The position numbers and the translations under genes are program-made. The notes under the pieces were generated by a model. The model saw only the letters and a program-made list of their open reading frames with translations, was not told the DNA's origin and ran no database searches. A stretch of 64,000 nucleotides of DNA. It comes from Rhodopseudomonas sp. Lineage in GTDB: Bacteria > Pseudomonadota > Alphaproteobacteria > Rhizobiales > Xanthobacteraceae. Positions 29,985-39,374 of the stretch are shown one piece after another; the stretch's first letter is position 1; every line of letters starts with the position of its first letter. The DNA lies in NCBI GenBank assembly GCA_016124795.1, contig WGNB01000028.1, positions 97,366 to 161,365 of the forward strand, read 5' to 3'.

Positions 29985-30210
29985 GATGCGCTTGAGCCTC
30001 GCCGCTTGCGGACGGTGGAAACCGGCGGATCGGAACCGGGCTTTTCGGGCCGCGAATCGATCCTGTCGCACGTTAGCGGCGGTCAAAGCGTCCGCGCAAC
30101 GCGGCGGTCCCGCCGATCCGCGCCCGCTGCCCTTGAACCGGGACCGGCTTTGGTCTGTCATGAAAACTTCGTGGACGCATTGCGACCACCGACAGCGAGA
30201 CGACCTGATC

Positions 30211-30906
30211 ATGAATTTCATGGGCGAGCATGTGGTAGTAACCGGCGGCACCGGGGCGCTCGGCGGCGCGGTGGTCGGCTTGCTGCTGCAAGCCGGCGCG
30301 CATTGCACCGTGCCCTACCGGCACAAGGCCGAGGCCGATGGCTTTGCCCATCGCGACCACGACCGGCTGACTCTGATCGAAGCCGGCGATTTGGCCAGTG
30401 AGGCCGCCGTCGCCGCGCTTTATGCCGGCCCCGCGCCCTGGGCCTCGATCCATATCGCCGGCGGCTTCGCGGCTGGCCGCGTCGCCGATACCGACAAGGC
30501 CGGCCTGATGGCGCAATTGGACGGCAATCTGGTGTCGTGTTTCCTGTGCTGCCGCGCCGCGGTCCGAGCCATGCAGGCCGGCGGCGGCGGCCGCATCGTC
30601 AATGTCGCGGCGCGCCCGGCGCTCGAACCGCGCGGCGGCGCCGGCATGACCGCCTATACGATCGCCAAATCCGGCGTGGCCGCCTTGACCGTGGCGCTGG
30701 CCGAGGAAGTCGCCAGCGAAGGAATTCTGGTCAACGCGGTCGCGCCCTCGATCATGGACACGCCGGCCAACCGCGCGGCGATGCCGAAAGCCGACTTTGC
30801 GTCCTGGCCAAAGATCGAGGAAGTGGCGGCCACGATCTTATTTTTAGCCTCGGCCGACAACCGCGTGACCCGCGGCGCTATCGTGCCGGTCTACGGCAAG
30901 GCGTGA
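30211..30906 (+). CDS. SDR family protein with altered catalytic serine
   Basis: A 231-residue short-chain dehydrogenase with the nucleotide motif VVVTGGTGALGGAV and the active-site YTIAK. The stretch that normally holds the catalytic serine reads NVAARPALEPRGG, so no serine lies at or near the expected position 13 residues before the tyrosine. Either the enzyme has an unusual mechanism or it is a non-catalytic NAD(P)-binding protein. ATG at 30211 is chosen, with another at 30220. It diverges from glpD. Confidence 0.85.
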   Translation: MNFMGEHVVVTGGTGALGGAVVGLLLQAGAHCTVPYRHKAEADGFAHRDHDRLTLIEAGDLASEAAVAALYAGPAPWASIHIAGGFAAGRVADTDKAGLMAQLDGNLVSCFLCCRAAVRAMQAGGGGRIVNVAARPALEPRGGAGMTAYTIAKSGVAALTVALAEEVASEGILVNAVAPSIMDTPANRAAMPKADFASWPKIEEVAATILFLASADNRVTRGAIVPVYGKA

Positions 30907-30926
30907 CGTTAAACGCTTCGCTGGCA

Positions 30927-31045
30927 GATCCGTCATCCCGAGGTGCGAGCAAAGCGAGCCTCGGAAGATGAACGGTCCATGTTAAGTAACACCCCGACCG
31001 CTGCCCTTCGAGGCTCGCCCTGCGGGCGAGCGCCTCAGGGTAACT
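30927..31045. repeat. Dispersed palindromic repeat, family B, copy 2
   Basis: The left end GATCCGTCATCCCGAGGTGC is identical to copy 1 at 1195. The inner GAGCCTCGGAAGATGAACGG and CCCTTCGAGGCTCGCC also match, while the right end is more diverged. It lies between the convergent SDR and malonyl-CoA decarboxylase genes. Confidence 0.75.
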
Positions 31046-31049
31046 TGAG

Positions 31050-32414
31050 TTAGCCGGCGATCGGCACCAGCTCCAAAGCCGGCCGCAACATGCGCTGCAC
31101 GGTCGAGGACGCCACCACGGTGCGCTGTTCGGCAAAGGCTTCGTGGTTCTTCTCGATGTCGTCGAGATCGTAGAGATAATTGACCATCAGGCCGTAGGAC
31201 TGCGCGATGCCCTTCTCGGACACATCGGCCAGCCAGTCGATCCGCTCCAGCCGCGCGCCGTTACCGAGATGAAACCGCGCCACCGGGTCCACCGGCAAGC
31301 CACGCTTGCTGCGCGCGCGCAGATAATAATACGACGCGGCGCGCATCATCGGATCGCGCAAGGCTTCGAGCTTTTCGTTATCGACCCACCAGCCGGGTTC
31401 GTCGAGCGCGGCCAGAACGGTCTTGTCGGCTTCGCTGATGGCGGGTGAATTTGTCTGCGCCCTTTCGCGATCGAGCCATTTGGCGAAAGTCGGCGCCGGC
31501 GACAGCGTGACCAGCGTCGAAATCTTCGGCAGTTCGCGGCAGATTTCCTCGACCACCTGCTTGATCAGGAAGTTGCCGAACGACACGCCGGCCAGCCCGC
31601 GCTGACAATTCGAAATCGAATAGAAGGTCGCGGTGCGCGCCTTGTCGAGTTCGACGGTTTCGCGGCCGCTCGCCAGGATCGGCGCGATCGCCGCCGGGAT
31701 GTCGCGGGTCAACGCGACCTCGACGAAGATCAACGGCTCGTCGACCAGCGCCGGATGGAAGAAGGCATAGCAACGCCGATCCGGCGGATCGGTGCGGCGA
31801 CGCAGATCGTCCCAATCGTGAATTTCATGGACGGCTTCGTAGCGGATCAGCTTTTCCAGAATGAGCGCCGGCGTCGACCAGTCGACATGGCGCAGCACCA
31901 GAAAGCCGCGATTGAACCACGACGTGAACAGATGGACGAAATCGTCGTCGACCGCGCTCAGGTCGTCGCGGTTGGGCAGCACGTCCATCAACTGTTCGCG
32001 CATCCTTACCAGCGCGCGGGTGCCCCCCGGCGCCAGATTAAGCCGGCGGAACAGCTCCTGCCGGCGCGGCTCCGAGGCGGCATGAACCTGGCTCGCGGTC
32101 TCGTCATTGGGATTGTCGCGCCAGGCATTGATCGCCTGTTCCATCCGCGCCGGATCGGTACCGTAGCGTTGCGCCAGGGCTTCGAAGAACGCGATCCGCG
32201 GACCGGTCGTCAACTCGGCGTAACGGCCAAGAATTTCGCGCGCCAGCGCCACACCGGAGGCTTCGCCCCGGCCCGACAGCAGATGCTCGCAGAGTTCGAT
32301 GAGACTTTCCGAGCGCGATGCATCGTCGCCGCGCCGTTCCCGGCCGCGGTCGAGCAGCGCCCGGCCTCGGTCGGAAATGCTCTGTAACAGTTCGCCAAAA
32401 AACGATGTGTTCAT
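31050..32414 (-). CDS. Malonyl-CoA decarboxylase
   Basis: A 454-residue enzyme of the MLYCD/MatA family, which converts malonyl-CoA to acetyl-CoA and CO2. The helical N-terminal domain runs to about residue 150. The catalytic GNAT-like domain contains CYAFFHPALVDEPLIFVEVALT and the downstream FYSISNCQRGLAGVSFGNFLIKQVVEE block, a family hallmark. It overlaps the upstream TRAP permease gene by four bases (ATGA). In rhizobia the MatPQM TRAP system imports malonate, so this operon probably imports malonate and degrades it after CoA activation. Confidence 0.94.
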   Translation of the reverse strand: MNTSFFGELLQSISDRGRALLDRGRERRGDDASRSESLIELCEHLLSGRGEASGVALAREILGRYAELTTGPRIAFFEALAQRYGTDPARMEQAINAWRDNPNDETASQVHAASEPRRQELFRRLNLAPGGTRALVRMREQLMDVLPNRDDLSAVDDDFVHLFTSWFNRGFLVLRHVDWSTPALILEKLIRYEAVHEIHDWDDLRRRTDPPDRRCYAFFHPALVDEPLIFVEVALTRDIPAAIAPILASGRETVELDKARTATFYSISNCQRGLAGVSFGNFLIKQVVEEICRELPKISTLVTLSPAPTFAKWLDRERAQTNSPAISEADKTVLAALDEPGWWVDNEKLEALRDPMMRAASYYYLRARSKRGLPVDPVARFHLGNGARLERIDWLADVSEKGIAQSYGLMVNYLYDLDDIEKNHEAFAEQRTVVASSTVQRMLRPALELVPIAG

Positions 32415-33736
32415 CTTACCCCTGCGGCGACACCCATCATATGGTCAGGTAACCACGTGGCGATACCGGGAAAGATAGACAATATAATGAGCCCGACAAT
32501 CATCATGATGACATAGGGCACAGAACCCCAGAGCACGGTCTTTGTCGGAACATCCGGCACGATCGCGTTGACCACGAAAAGGTTAAGCCCAACCGGCGGC
32601 GTAATCAGGCCGATTTCCATGTTAATGGTCAGGATCACGCCAAACCAGACCGGATCGAAGCCGGCTGCCGTAATAATGGGCAGCAGGATCGGCGCGGTCA
32701 TCAGGATGATGCCGGCCGGCGGGATGAAGCAGCCTGCGACCAATAGAAACAGGTTGATCATGCCCATCAGGACCCAGCGGTTGAAGTGGGCGTCGGCAAT
32801 CGCCTGCGCCAGCGTCTGGGTGATGTAGAGCGAGGTCAGCATGTAGCCGAACAAGGCGGCGGCGGCGATGATCATCAGGATCATCACCGACTCGCGGGTT
32901 GTCGACCGCAGGATGTCCCACCACGCCTTGGGGTTCCACATCTTGTAAATGAAGACCGCCAGCATGGCGCAAAGCGCGGCGCCGACGCCGGCCGCTTCCG
33001 ACGGCGTCGCGACGCCGCCATAGAGCGTGTACATCACGCCGGCGACGACCAGCAGGAACGGCGCGACCTTGGGCACGGTCTCGAACTTTTCCTTCCAGGA
33101 AAAGCGGAAGTCGGCCGCATAAGCGCGGAAGCCCTTGAACCAGATGTAAACCAGCGTCCAGGCCATGAACAGCAAGGTCAGCAGCAGGCCGGGAAACACG
33201 CCGGCGAGGAACAGCCGGCCGATCGAGGTCTCGGTGGCGATGCCGTAGAGAATGAACGTCACCGACGGCGGGATCAGAATGCCGAGCGTACCGCCGGCGC
33301 AGATCGATCCGGTCGCGACCTCATCGGGATAACCGCGGTCGCGCATCTCCGGAATGCCCATCTTGCCAATCGCGGCGCAGGTCGCCGGCGACGAGCCGGT
33401 CAGCGCGGCGAAGATCGCGCAGGCGCCGAGATTGGAAATCACCAGCCCGCCGGGCACGCGATAGAGCCAGCGATCGAGCGCGGCATAGAGATCCTTGCCG
33501 GCCGGCGACGAACCGATCGCCGCGCCCATCATGATGAACATCGGGATCGCGACCAGCGTGAAATCGTCGAGGCTGGCATAGAAGGTTTCGGCCACGACCT
33601 GAATCGAATCGAAGCCCTGGAACATCACCAGGAAGATCACTGCGATCGCGCCGAGCCCGAAGGCAACCGGAATGCCCGACAGCAGGGTCAGAATGGTGGC
33701 GGCAAAGATGACTGCCCCTTGAATGGCCGGGTTCAT
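32411..33736 (-). CDS. TRAP transporter large permease (DctM/MatM-like)
   Basis: A 441-residue integral membrane protein with about 12 hydrophobic segments, the length expected of TRAP DctM subunits. Motifs such as LSGIPVAFGLGAIAVIFLVMF, FTLVAIPMFIMMGA and GCFIPPAGIILMTAPILLPI are typical. It forms the sodium-coupled channel with the small permease. It overlaps the small-permease and decarboxylase genes by four bases each, so all three are translationally coupled. Malonate is the likely substrate, from the fused operon. Confidence 0.94.
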   Translation of the reverse strand: MNPAIQGAVIFAATILTLLSGIPVAFGLGAIAVIFLVMFQGFDSIQVVAETFYASLDDFTLVAIPMFIMMGAAIGSSPAGKDLYAALDRWLYRVPGGLVISNLGACAIFAALTGSSPATCAAIGKMGIPEMRDRGYPDEVATGSICAGGTLGILIPPSVTFILYGIATETSIGRLFLAGVFPGLLLTLLFMAWTLVYIWFKGFRAYAADFRFSWKEKFETVPKVAPFLLVVAGVMYTLYGGVATPSEAAGVGAALCAMLAVFIYKMWNPKAWWDILRSTTRESVMILMIIAAAALFGYMLTSLYITQTLAQAIADAHFNRWVLMGMINLFLLVAGCFIPPAGIILMTAPILLPIITAAGFDPVWFGVILTINMEIGLITPPVGLNLFVVNAIVPDVPTKTVLWGSVPYVIMMIVGLIILSIFPGIATWLPDHMMGVAAGVR

Positions 33737-34254
33737 GCGACGTGTTCTTCATGCGAGAGGGAAAACGGAGCCATCCGGCCGGTGACGACGGCGATCAGGT
33801 CGGCAACATATTGCAGGACCAGCAGGCCGAGCCCGACCGGCATCGAGAAATACGGCACCCAGAGCGGCGCGCGCCAGACCGTGTCGGAATGCCAGTCCTT
33901 CGACCAGGCCTGGTACCAGAACTTGGTGCACAGCACGAACAAGGTGACGCAGAAGGCCAGTGCCAGCAGATTAGCGAAAATCGCTAGCCAATAACGGCCG
34001 CGCTCGCCAAGATAGATCGGCACGATGTCGACGTTGACGTGACCGCGGGTCAGCAGCACGAAAGGACAGCCGATAAAGGTGGTGGCGATAACGCTATAGG
34101 TGACGACGTCAAGCTGCCAGACCGTGGTCAGGTTGAAGACGTAGCGTTCGATGACCATGTCGCAGATCACCAGAACGGCAAAGGCGATGAGCAGCGCCGC
34201 AATGACGCCGGCGATACGCGACAACGTGCTCACGACCCGGAAGAAGATATCCAT
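33733..34254 (-). CDS. TRAP transporter small permease (DctQ/MatQ-like)
   Basis: A 173-residue protein with four hydrophobic segments, as in DctQ subunits (ALLIAFAVLVICDMVIERY, VVTYSVIATTFIGCPFVLL and two more). It pairs with the large permease. It starts 122 bases after the solute-binding protein gene and overlaps the large permease start. Confidence 0.9.
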   Translation of the reverse strand: MDIFFRVVSTLSRIAGVIAALLIAFAVLVICDMVIERYVFNLTTVWQLDVVTYSVIATTFIGCPFVLLTRGHVNVDIVPIYLGERGRYWLAIFANLLALAFCVTLFVLCTKFWYQAWSKDWHSDTVWRAPLWVPYFSMPVGLGLLVLQYVADLIAVVTGRMAPFSLSHEEHVA

Positions 34255-34376
34255 CGGTCAGTTTTCCAGCTTGATACGGCGGAACGAATTCGGCATCGCG
34301 GCGGCCGGTGACGGCGGTCCTCAATGCCGTCGGCCGGCGAGTGGTCTCGCCGGCCGGGGCTCATGGGTCGCGGGCG

Positions 34377-35393
34377 TTACTTAACGGCCAGCGCGTCGTC
34401 GATCAGCTTCTGGCCGTTCGGAACCTTCTTGGCGAAGTCGGCGTAGGAGCTCTTCTTGGCGACGTCGATCCATTCCTTGTAATCGGCATCGCTGAGGGTC
34501 ACGACCTTGACCTTGTGATCCTTGAAGGCGTTGATCGCTTCGTCGTTGATCGCATCGGCCTTGGATTCATAGAAGGCCTGGGCCTTCTTGCCGGCGTCGA
34601 TGATGGCGTCCTGCTGCTTCTTGTCGAGCTTGTTGAACGACTTCTTCGACATCAGCACCGGCTCGTACATGAACCAGAGGGCGTTATCGCCCGGCGCGGT
34701 CAGACAGTCGGTGACTTCATAGAGGCGCATCGACTGGAACGAACCGAGGCTGGTGTCGGTCGAGTTGATGACGCCGGACTGGAAGGCGTTATAGATTTCG
34801 TTCGACGGCGGGCTGACGATCGAGGCGCCGGCGGCCTTCCACATATCGGCAAAGGTGATGCCGGCCGAGCGCAGCTTGCGGCCCTTCAGGTCGGCCGGCT
34901 TGGTGACGCAGCCGTTCTTGGAGGCGACGCCGCCGGCGAACCAGGCGTCGGACAGGACGATGACGCCGTTCTTTTCGATCTCGGCGCGGATTTCCTTCAT
35001 GAAAGGCGAGGCGTTGATGCGCTTGGCGCGGGCCTGGCTGCGGATCAGGCCGGGCATCAGTGTCGCGCCGAAGGCCGGCACCTTGCCGCTGGCGTAATCG
35101 AGCGGGAACAGCGAGATGTCGAGCTGACCGTTGACCATCGCGTTCCACTGTTCCTTGGCCTTGAACAGCGAAGCGCCCGGATAGACCTGAACGTTGAGAC
35201 CGACGCCGGCGTCCTTGGCGGCCTTGGCGACCATCAGCACCATGTCGTCGCGGATATCGTGCTTGCCGCCGGGAAACTGGTGCGAGGCGCGCAGCGTGAC
35301 GTCCGCCGCCCGGGCCTGATCCTGAACCGACGCCGAGAGCGCGATCACCGCGACCGCGCCGGCAAGAAGCGTCGTCAATTTCTTGATAGTCAT
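34377..35393 (-). CDS. TRAP transporter solute-binding protein (DctP/MatP-like)
   Basis: A 338-residue periplasmic receptor from ATG at 35393, behind GGAGGAAG. It has a signal peptide (MTIKKLTTLLAGAVAVIALSASVQDQARA) and the DctP fold. ASHQFPGGKHDIRDDMVLMVAKAAKDAG is the first lobe, and LRSAGITFADMWKAAGASIVSPPSNEIYNAFQSGVINSTDT is the hinge and selectivity segment, with the conserved arginine that binds a carboxylate. First gene of the operon. Confidence 0.94.
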   Translation of the reverse strand: MTIKKLTTLLAGAVAVIALSASVQDQARAADVTLRASHQFPGGKHDIRDDMVLMVAKAAKDAGVGLNVQVYPGASLFKAKEQWNAMVNGQLDISLFPLDYASGKVPAFGATLMPGLIRSQARAKRINASPFMKEIRAEIEKNGVIVLSDAWFAGGVASKNGCVTKPADLKGRKLRSAGITFADMWKAAGASIVSPPSNEIYNAFQSGVINSTDTSLGSFQSMRLYEVTDCLTAPGDNALWFMYEPVLMSKKSFNKLDKKQQDAIIDAGKKAQAFYESKADAINDEAINAFKDHKVKVVTLSDADYKEWIDVAKKSSYADFAKKVPNGQKLIDDALAVK

Positions 35394-35673
35394 TGGGTCT
35401 TCCTCCGTTTTTAACTTTTCTGGCAGCGGACCGAACCGCCTACATTGTTCTTCGTCCGTGACGTCAGATCGAGATACCGGCCGCCACGCCTGCGCCGACA
35501 CTAGCGGCAGGCCGCCGCCAGCGCCATAGCCCGGCCGACATTTCGAGTGCAGGGCCACAAGCCTGCAACCCCTCGCCAGCGAAGGGAAATCCCCGGTCTG
35601 GTCAGGCCGCGCCGATGCATTTATAACCCCCGGCCAACGACGTCCATTACCTATTTGTCTGGAGTTTTACATT

Positions 35674-36846
35674 ATGGCCAAGCCATTGGCGGGTGTCCGC
35701 GTTCTCGAACTTGCCCGCATTCTGGCCGGCCCCTGGGCTGGGCAAACGCTCGCCGATCTCGGTGCCGATGTCATTAAGGTCGAGCGCAAGGGCGCCGGCG
35801 ACGACACACGCGGCTGGGGTCCGCCTTTCGTCGAAGCCGCCGATGGCGGAAAATTGGGCGCGGCTTATTTCCATGCCGCCAATCGCGGCAAGCGGTCGAT
35901 CGAACTGGACTTCGACAGCGAGGAAGGCCAGCGCATCGTCCGCAAGCTGGCGGCCAAGTCCGATATCCTGATCGAGAATTTCAAGGTCGGCGGTCTTGCC
36001 AAGTTCGGCCTCGACTATCACAGCCTGGCCAAGGATTTCCCGCGCCTGATTTATTGCTCGGTGACCGGCTTCGGTCAGGACGGTCCTTACGCCAAGCGCG
36101 CCGGCTACGATCTGATGGCGCAGGGCATGGGCGGTATGATGGACCTCACCGGCATGGCCGGCGGTCCGCCGACCCGCGTCGGCGTCGCGATTTCCGACGT
36201 CTTCACTGGCTGCTATTCGGTGATCGGCATTCTGGCCGCCTTGCAGCAACGCGAACGGACCGGCAAGGGCGGCTATGTCGATACCGCGCTGGTCGATTCG
36301 ACCGTTGGCGTGCTGGCCAATCAGGCGCTCAATTACCTGGTGTCCGGTCAGGTCCCGCAGCGCATCGGTAATACCCATCCCAACATCGTGCCGTATCAGG
36401 AATTCCCGGTCGCCGACGGCCACATCATCATCGCCACTGGTAATGACAACCAGTACGTCAAGCTGTGCAACGTGCTGGGCGCGCCCGAACTGGCGAGCGA
36501 TCCGGCTTATGCCGACAATGTCGGCCGCCTGAAGCACCGCGACGAACTGGTGCCGAAGCTGATCGCTTTGACCAAGAAGATGACGCGCGCCGACCTGCTC
36601 GCCAAACTCGAAGAGCAGAAGGTGCCGGCCGGTCCGATCAACACGCTGGCGCAGGTGTTCGAGGACGACCAGGTCAAATTCCGCGGCATGAAACTCGACC
36701 TGCCGAGCGAAGCCGCCAAGGGCGGCACCATCCCCGGTGTGCGCACCCCGATCGTGATCGACGGCTGGCGCGCGGCGAGCGAACGACCGGCGCCGCGTCT
36801 GGGTGAACATACCGCCGAGATCCTGAAGGAAATCGGCGAAGGCTGA
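35674..36846 (+). CDS. CaiB/BaiF family (class III) CoA-transferase
   Basis: A 390-residue CoA-transferase that moves CoA between carboxylic acids through an aspartyl-CoA intermediate. The N-terminus LAGVRVLELARILAGPWAGQTLADLGADVIKVER is diagnostic, and the likely catalytic Asp175 is in GVAISDVFTG. GLDYHSLAKDFPRLIYCSVTGFGQDGPYA is also typical. It diverges from the malonate TRAP operon across 280 bases. This suggests, but does not prove, that it supplies malonyl-CoA for the decarboxylase, since no malonyl-CoA synthetase is adjacent. Confidence 0.93.
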   Translation: MAKPLAGVRVLELARILAGPWAGQTLADLGADVIKVERKGAGDDTRGWGPPFVEAADGGKLGAAYFHAANRGKRSIELDFDSEEGQRIVRKLAAKSDILIENFKVGGLAKFGLDYHSLAKDFPRLIYCSVTGFGQDGPYAKRAGYDLMAQGMGGMMDLTGMAGGPPTRVGVAISDVFTGCYSVIGILAALQQRERTGKGGYVDTALVDSTVGVLANQALNYLVSGQVPQRIGNTHPNIVPYQEFPVADGHIIIATGNDNQYVKLCNVLGAPELASDPAYADNVGRLKHRDELVPKLIALTKKMTRADLLAKLEEQKVPAGPINTLAQVFEDDQVKFRGMKLDLPSEAAKGGTIPGVRTPIVIDGWRAASERPAPRLGEHTAEILKEIGEG

Positions 36847-36905
36847 CGGCCCGCGCCGTCAATCCCGGCCCATAAAGAGCGTGACGGCCGCATCGGCCGG
36901 CACGC

Positions 36906-39068
36906 TCACTCCACCGCGATTTGCGTGCGCGCCCGTGCCGCGGCGCTGGCGATGGCCTCGCGGATGTTCCGCCGCAGGCTTTCAAGATCATAGGGCTTCT
37001 GCAGCACCAGCATGCCGTGGCGCACCGCTTCCTGTGCGCTGACGCTATAGCCGGACGTCAACAGCACCGGAATGCCGGGGAAGCGCTCGCCGATCTCGCG
37101 CGCCAGATCGAAGCCGTTCTTGCCGCCCGGCATGAGAATGTCGGAAAACACCAACACCACATTGGCGTCGAGCCGCAGCGCGGCAATCGCCGCCTGGGCA
37201 TTGGCGACACTGCGCACCTGATAACCGAGCTGACGCAAATAATCGGCGCCGACGTCGGCGACATCGGCATTGTCCTCGACCAGCAGCACGGTGCCGTTGC
37301 CGTCCGGCGGCGCCTGCGCCGGCACCGGTTGCGCCACCGCCGGCAACGGCGTTTCATAACTGCGCGGCAAGAACAAGGTGATCGCGGTGCCGCGCCCCTC
37401 AGTGCTGGAAATCGTCGCCATGCCGCCGGACTGCTTGGCAAAGCCATAGACCTGGCTCAGTCCCAAGCCGGTGCCTTTGCCAATGTCCTTGGTGGTGAAG
37501 AACGGTTCGAACACCCGATTCAAGGTTTCGGGCGGAATGCCCTGCCCGGTGTCGGCGATTCGCACGGCGACGAAGTCACCGCTCAGTCCATCTTCGCTGG
37601 CCTCGCCCTTGAGCGTGACCGGCTTGGCCCTGATCGACAGCGTGCCGCCATCCGGCATCGCATCCTTGGCATTGACCGCCAGATTGAGAATGGCGAGTTC
37701 GAACTCGCCGGAATCCACCCGCACGGCGCAAACGCCCGACGGCACGTCAACCTTGATATCGATATTGGGACCAAGCGAGCGCGTCAGCAGATCGCGGATC
37801 AAAGGCAGGCGCTGCGTCAGATCGATCACCTGCGGCGACAACGTCTGGCGACGCGAATAAGTCAGCAATTGCCGCGTCAGGCTTTCGCCGCGCTGCGTCG
37901 CCGTCGCGATCATATCGAGCAACCGGGTATGTTTCTTGTCGGTCAGTTCGCCGCGCAGCCGCTGCACGCTGCCGCTGATGATCATCAAGAGGTTGTTGAA
38001 GTCGTGGGCAACGCCGCCGGTTAGCTGTCCGATCGCCTCCAGTCGCTGCGCCTGTCGCAACGCGTCTTCGGCGGCCTCGCGGCGGTCGGCTTCGTCGTAA
38101 AGCCGTTGGGTCCGCCGCAACGCCAGCGCCAGCCCGGCATACAGAAACACGGTCGCCGGCACACCGAAGATGACCTGGCTGGCGAGATAGCCCAGCCATT
38201 CGCGGATCACTGCCGACTTCTCGACCCCGGCCAGGACATAGACCGGAAAGCCCGCAACCTTGCGATACCCGATCCGACGATCGATGCCATCGACCTCGGA
38301 ATCGACCGAGTAGATGTGACGGTCGTAACCTTTGGCGACGCCGATGCGGAACTGGCTGTTGTCGTCGAGACGGGCGGCAGTCGGCTTTGGCAGCACCGGA
38401 TAGCGCGCCAGAAAATCGCCATTCGGCCGCACCAGGGCGAAGTAGCTGCCCTCGGACCGGCCCATCTGGGCATAGAAGCTTTCAAAATTGCTCGGCAAAA
38501 CCGCGATCGACACGATGCCGTTGAAGCGGCCGTCGGCCGAGGGCCGCCGCTGGGTCAGAGCAAAAAAGTATGTTCCGATGCCCTGCATACGCGGCATCAG
38601 GATCCGGCTGACATAAGTTCCGTTCTTGCCGTGAACCCGGCCCTCGGCTTGAGCCTTGAAATAATCGCGGTCGGCAAAACTCAACAACGCCGGCATCGGG
38701 AAAATATTGGCCGACACCAGTGGGCGACCGTTCCGGTCGATGATCGCGATGCCCTGCAACTGCGGCAGCGCCTTGACGATGTCCCGCAGCCGGTTGTGCA
38801 GTTTTTCCTCATTCGCCCGGATATCGGCGTCCGACATGCCGCGCGTGACTTCGTTGATTTCGGCGAAAGCGCGCTCCAGCGTTTGCAGGACCTTCAGCGC
38901 ATGCTCATGCAGAATATCGAGCGAACGGTCGATGCGCTCGTCGGTGGCGTGCCGATAATCGCGGTAGCTGATCCAGGCGGCGAAGGAGAACAGCAGAGCC
39001 GGCAGCACAATCGAGGCCACCATCATCAGCTTGAGCAGCCGGATGGCCGCATGGCGGGCTGTCAGCAT
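36906..39068 (-). CDS. Hybrid sensor histidine kinase with dCache-like sensor and receiver
   Basis: A 720-residue membrane kinase. A first membrane segment at about 12-33 is followed by an extracytoplasmic double-Cache-like sensor to about 285 (IAIIDRNGRPLVSANIFPMPALLSFADRDYFKAQAEGR, and YRKVAGFPVYVLAGV near its end) and a second membrane segment near 295-315. The kinase has His355 in GGVAHDFNNLLMIISG, the HWE-free HisKA of DctB/NtrB-like hybrid kinases, and GKGTGLGLSQVYGFAKQSGG. A receiver domain follows a short Pro-rich linker (VLLVEDNADVADVGADYL, VFSDILMPGG). The signal and partner are unknown. Confidence 0.93.
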   Translation of the reverse strand: MLTARHAAIRLLKLMMVASIVLPALLFSFAAWISYRDYRHATDERIDRSLDILHEHALKVLQTLERAFAEINEVTRGMSDADIRANEEKLHNRLRDIVKALPQLQGIAIIDRNGRPLVSANIFPMPALLSFADRDYFKAQAEGRVHGKNGTYVSRILMPRMQGIGTYFFALTQRRPSADGRFNGIVSIAVLPSNFESFYAQMGRSEGSYFALVRPNGDFLARYPVLPKPTAARLDDNSQFRIGVAKGYDRHIYSVDSEVDGIDRRIGYRKVAGFPVYVLAGVEKSAVIREWLGYLASQVIFGVPATVFLYAGLALALRRTQRLYDEADRREAAEDALRQAQRLEAIGQLTGGVAHDFNNLLMIISGSVQRLRGELTDKKHTRLLDMIATATQRGESLTRQLLTYSRRQTLSPQVIDLTQRLPLIRDLLTRSLGPNIDIKVDVPSGVCAVRVDSGEFELAILNLAVNAKDAMPDGGTLSIRAKPVTLKGEASEDGLSGDFVAVRIADTGQGIPPETLNRVFEPFFTTKDIGKGTGLGLSQVYGFAKQSGGMATISSTEGRGTAITLFLPRSYETPLPAVAQPVPAQAPPDGNGTVLLVEDNADVADVGADYLRQLGYQVRSVANAQAAIAALRLDANVVLVFSDILMPGGKNGFDLAREIGERFPGIPVLLTSGYSVSAQEAVRHGMLVLQKPYDLESLRRNIREAIASAAARARTQIAVE

Positions 39069-39235
39069 GGCGTGGCTCTAACCTCGGACGTCGCCCCAAA
39101 AATCACATGGCCGCGAAACGACCGACGACACGTCAGTTGCATTTCAAGTTGCGGCGGAGAGCTGCGGGCGATCGCCAAAATCGAAGGCAGGTTCGACGAC
39201 ATTGTGGCCGGAGTTGTGGCTTACGACGGAACGCA

Positions 39236-39276
39236 AACGGCCATGGAACCATTTGGTTCCATGGCCGTTGTCTTTT
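39236..39276 (+). terminator. Perfect 16-bp-arm hairpin with plus-strand T-tract
   Basis: The arms AACGGCCATGGAACCA and TGGTTCCATGGCCGTT are perfect, separated by TT, and are followed by GTCTTTTTT. This is a very strong terminator-like structure on the plus strand. No plus-strand gene lies upstream (39069-39235), only the divergent start of the hybrid kinase. It may end a small RNA, or the stem alone may end the minus-strand ThDP gene. Confidence 0.65.
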
Positions 39277-39374
39277 TTCACAACAAATCGATGGCGACAC
39301 CGCCGGCGCCGATAAGCCTTTCCGACGAATGACAAATCGGCGACGGGATGACGGTACTGTTTGCCGGCTCGCGG

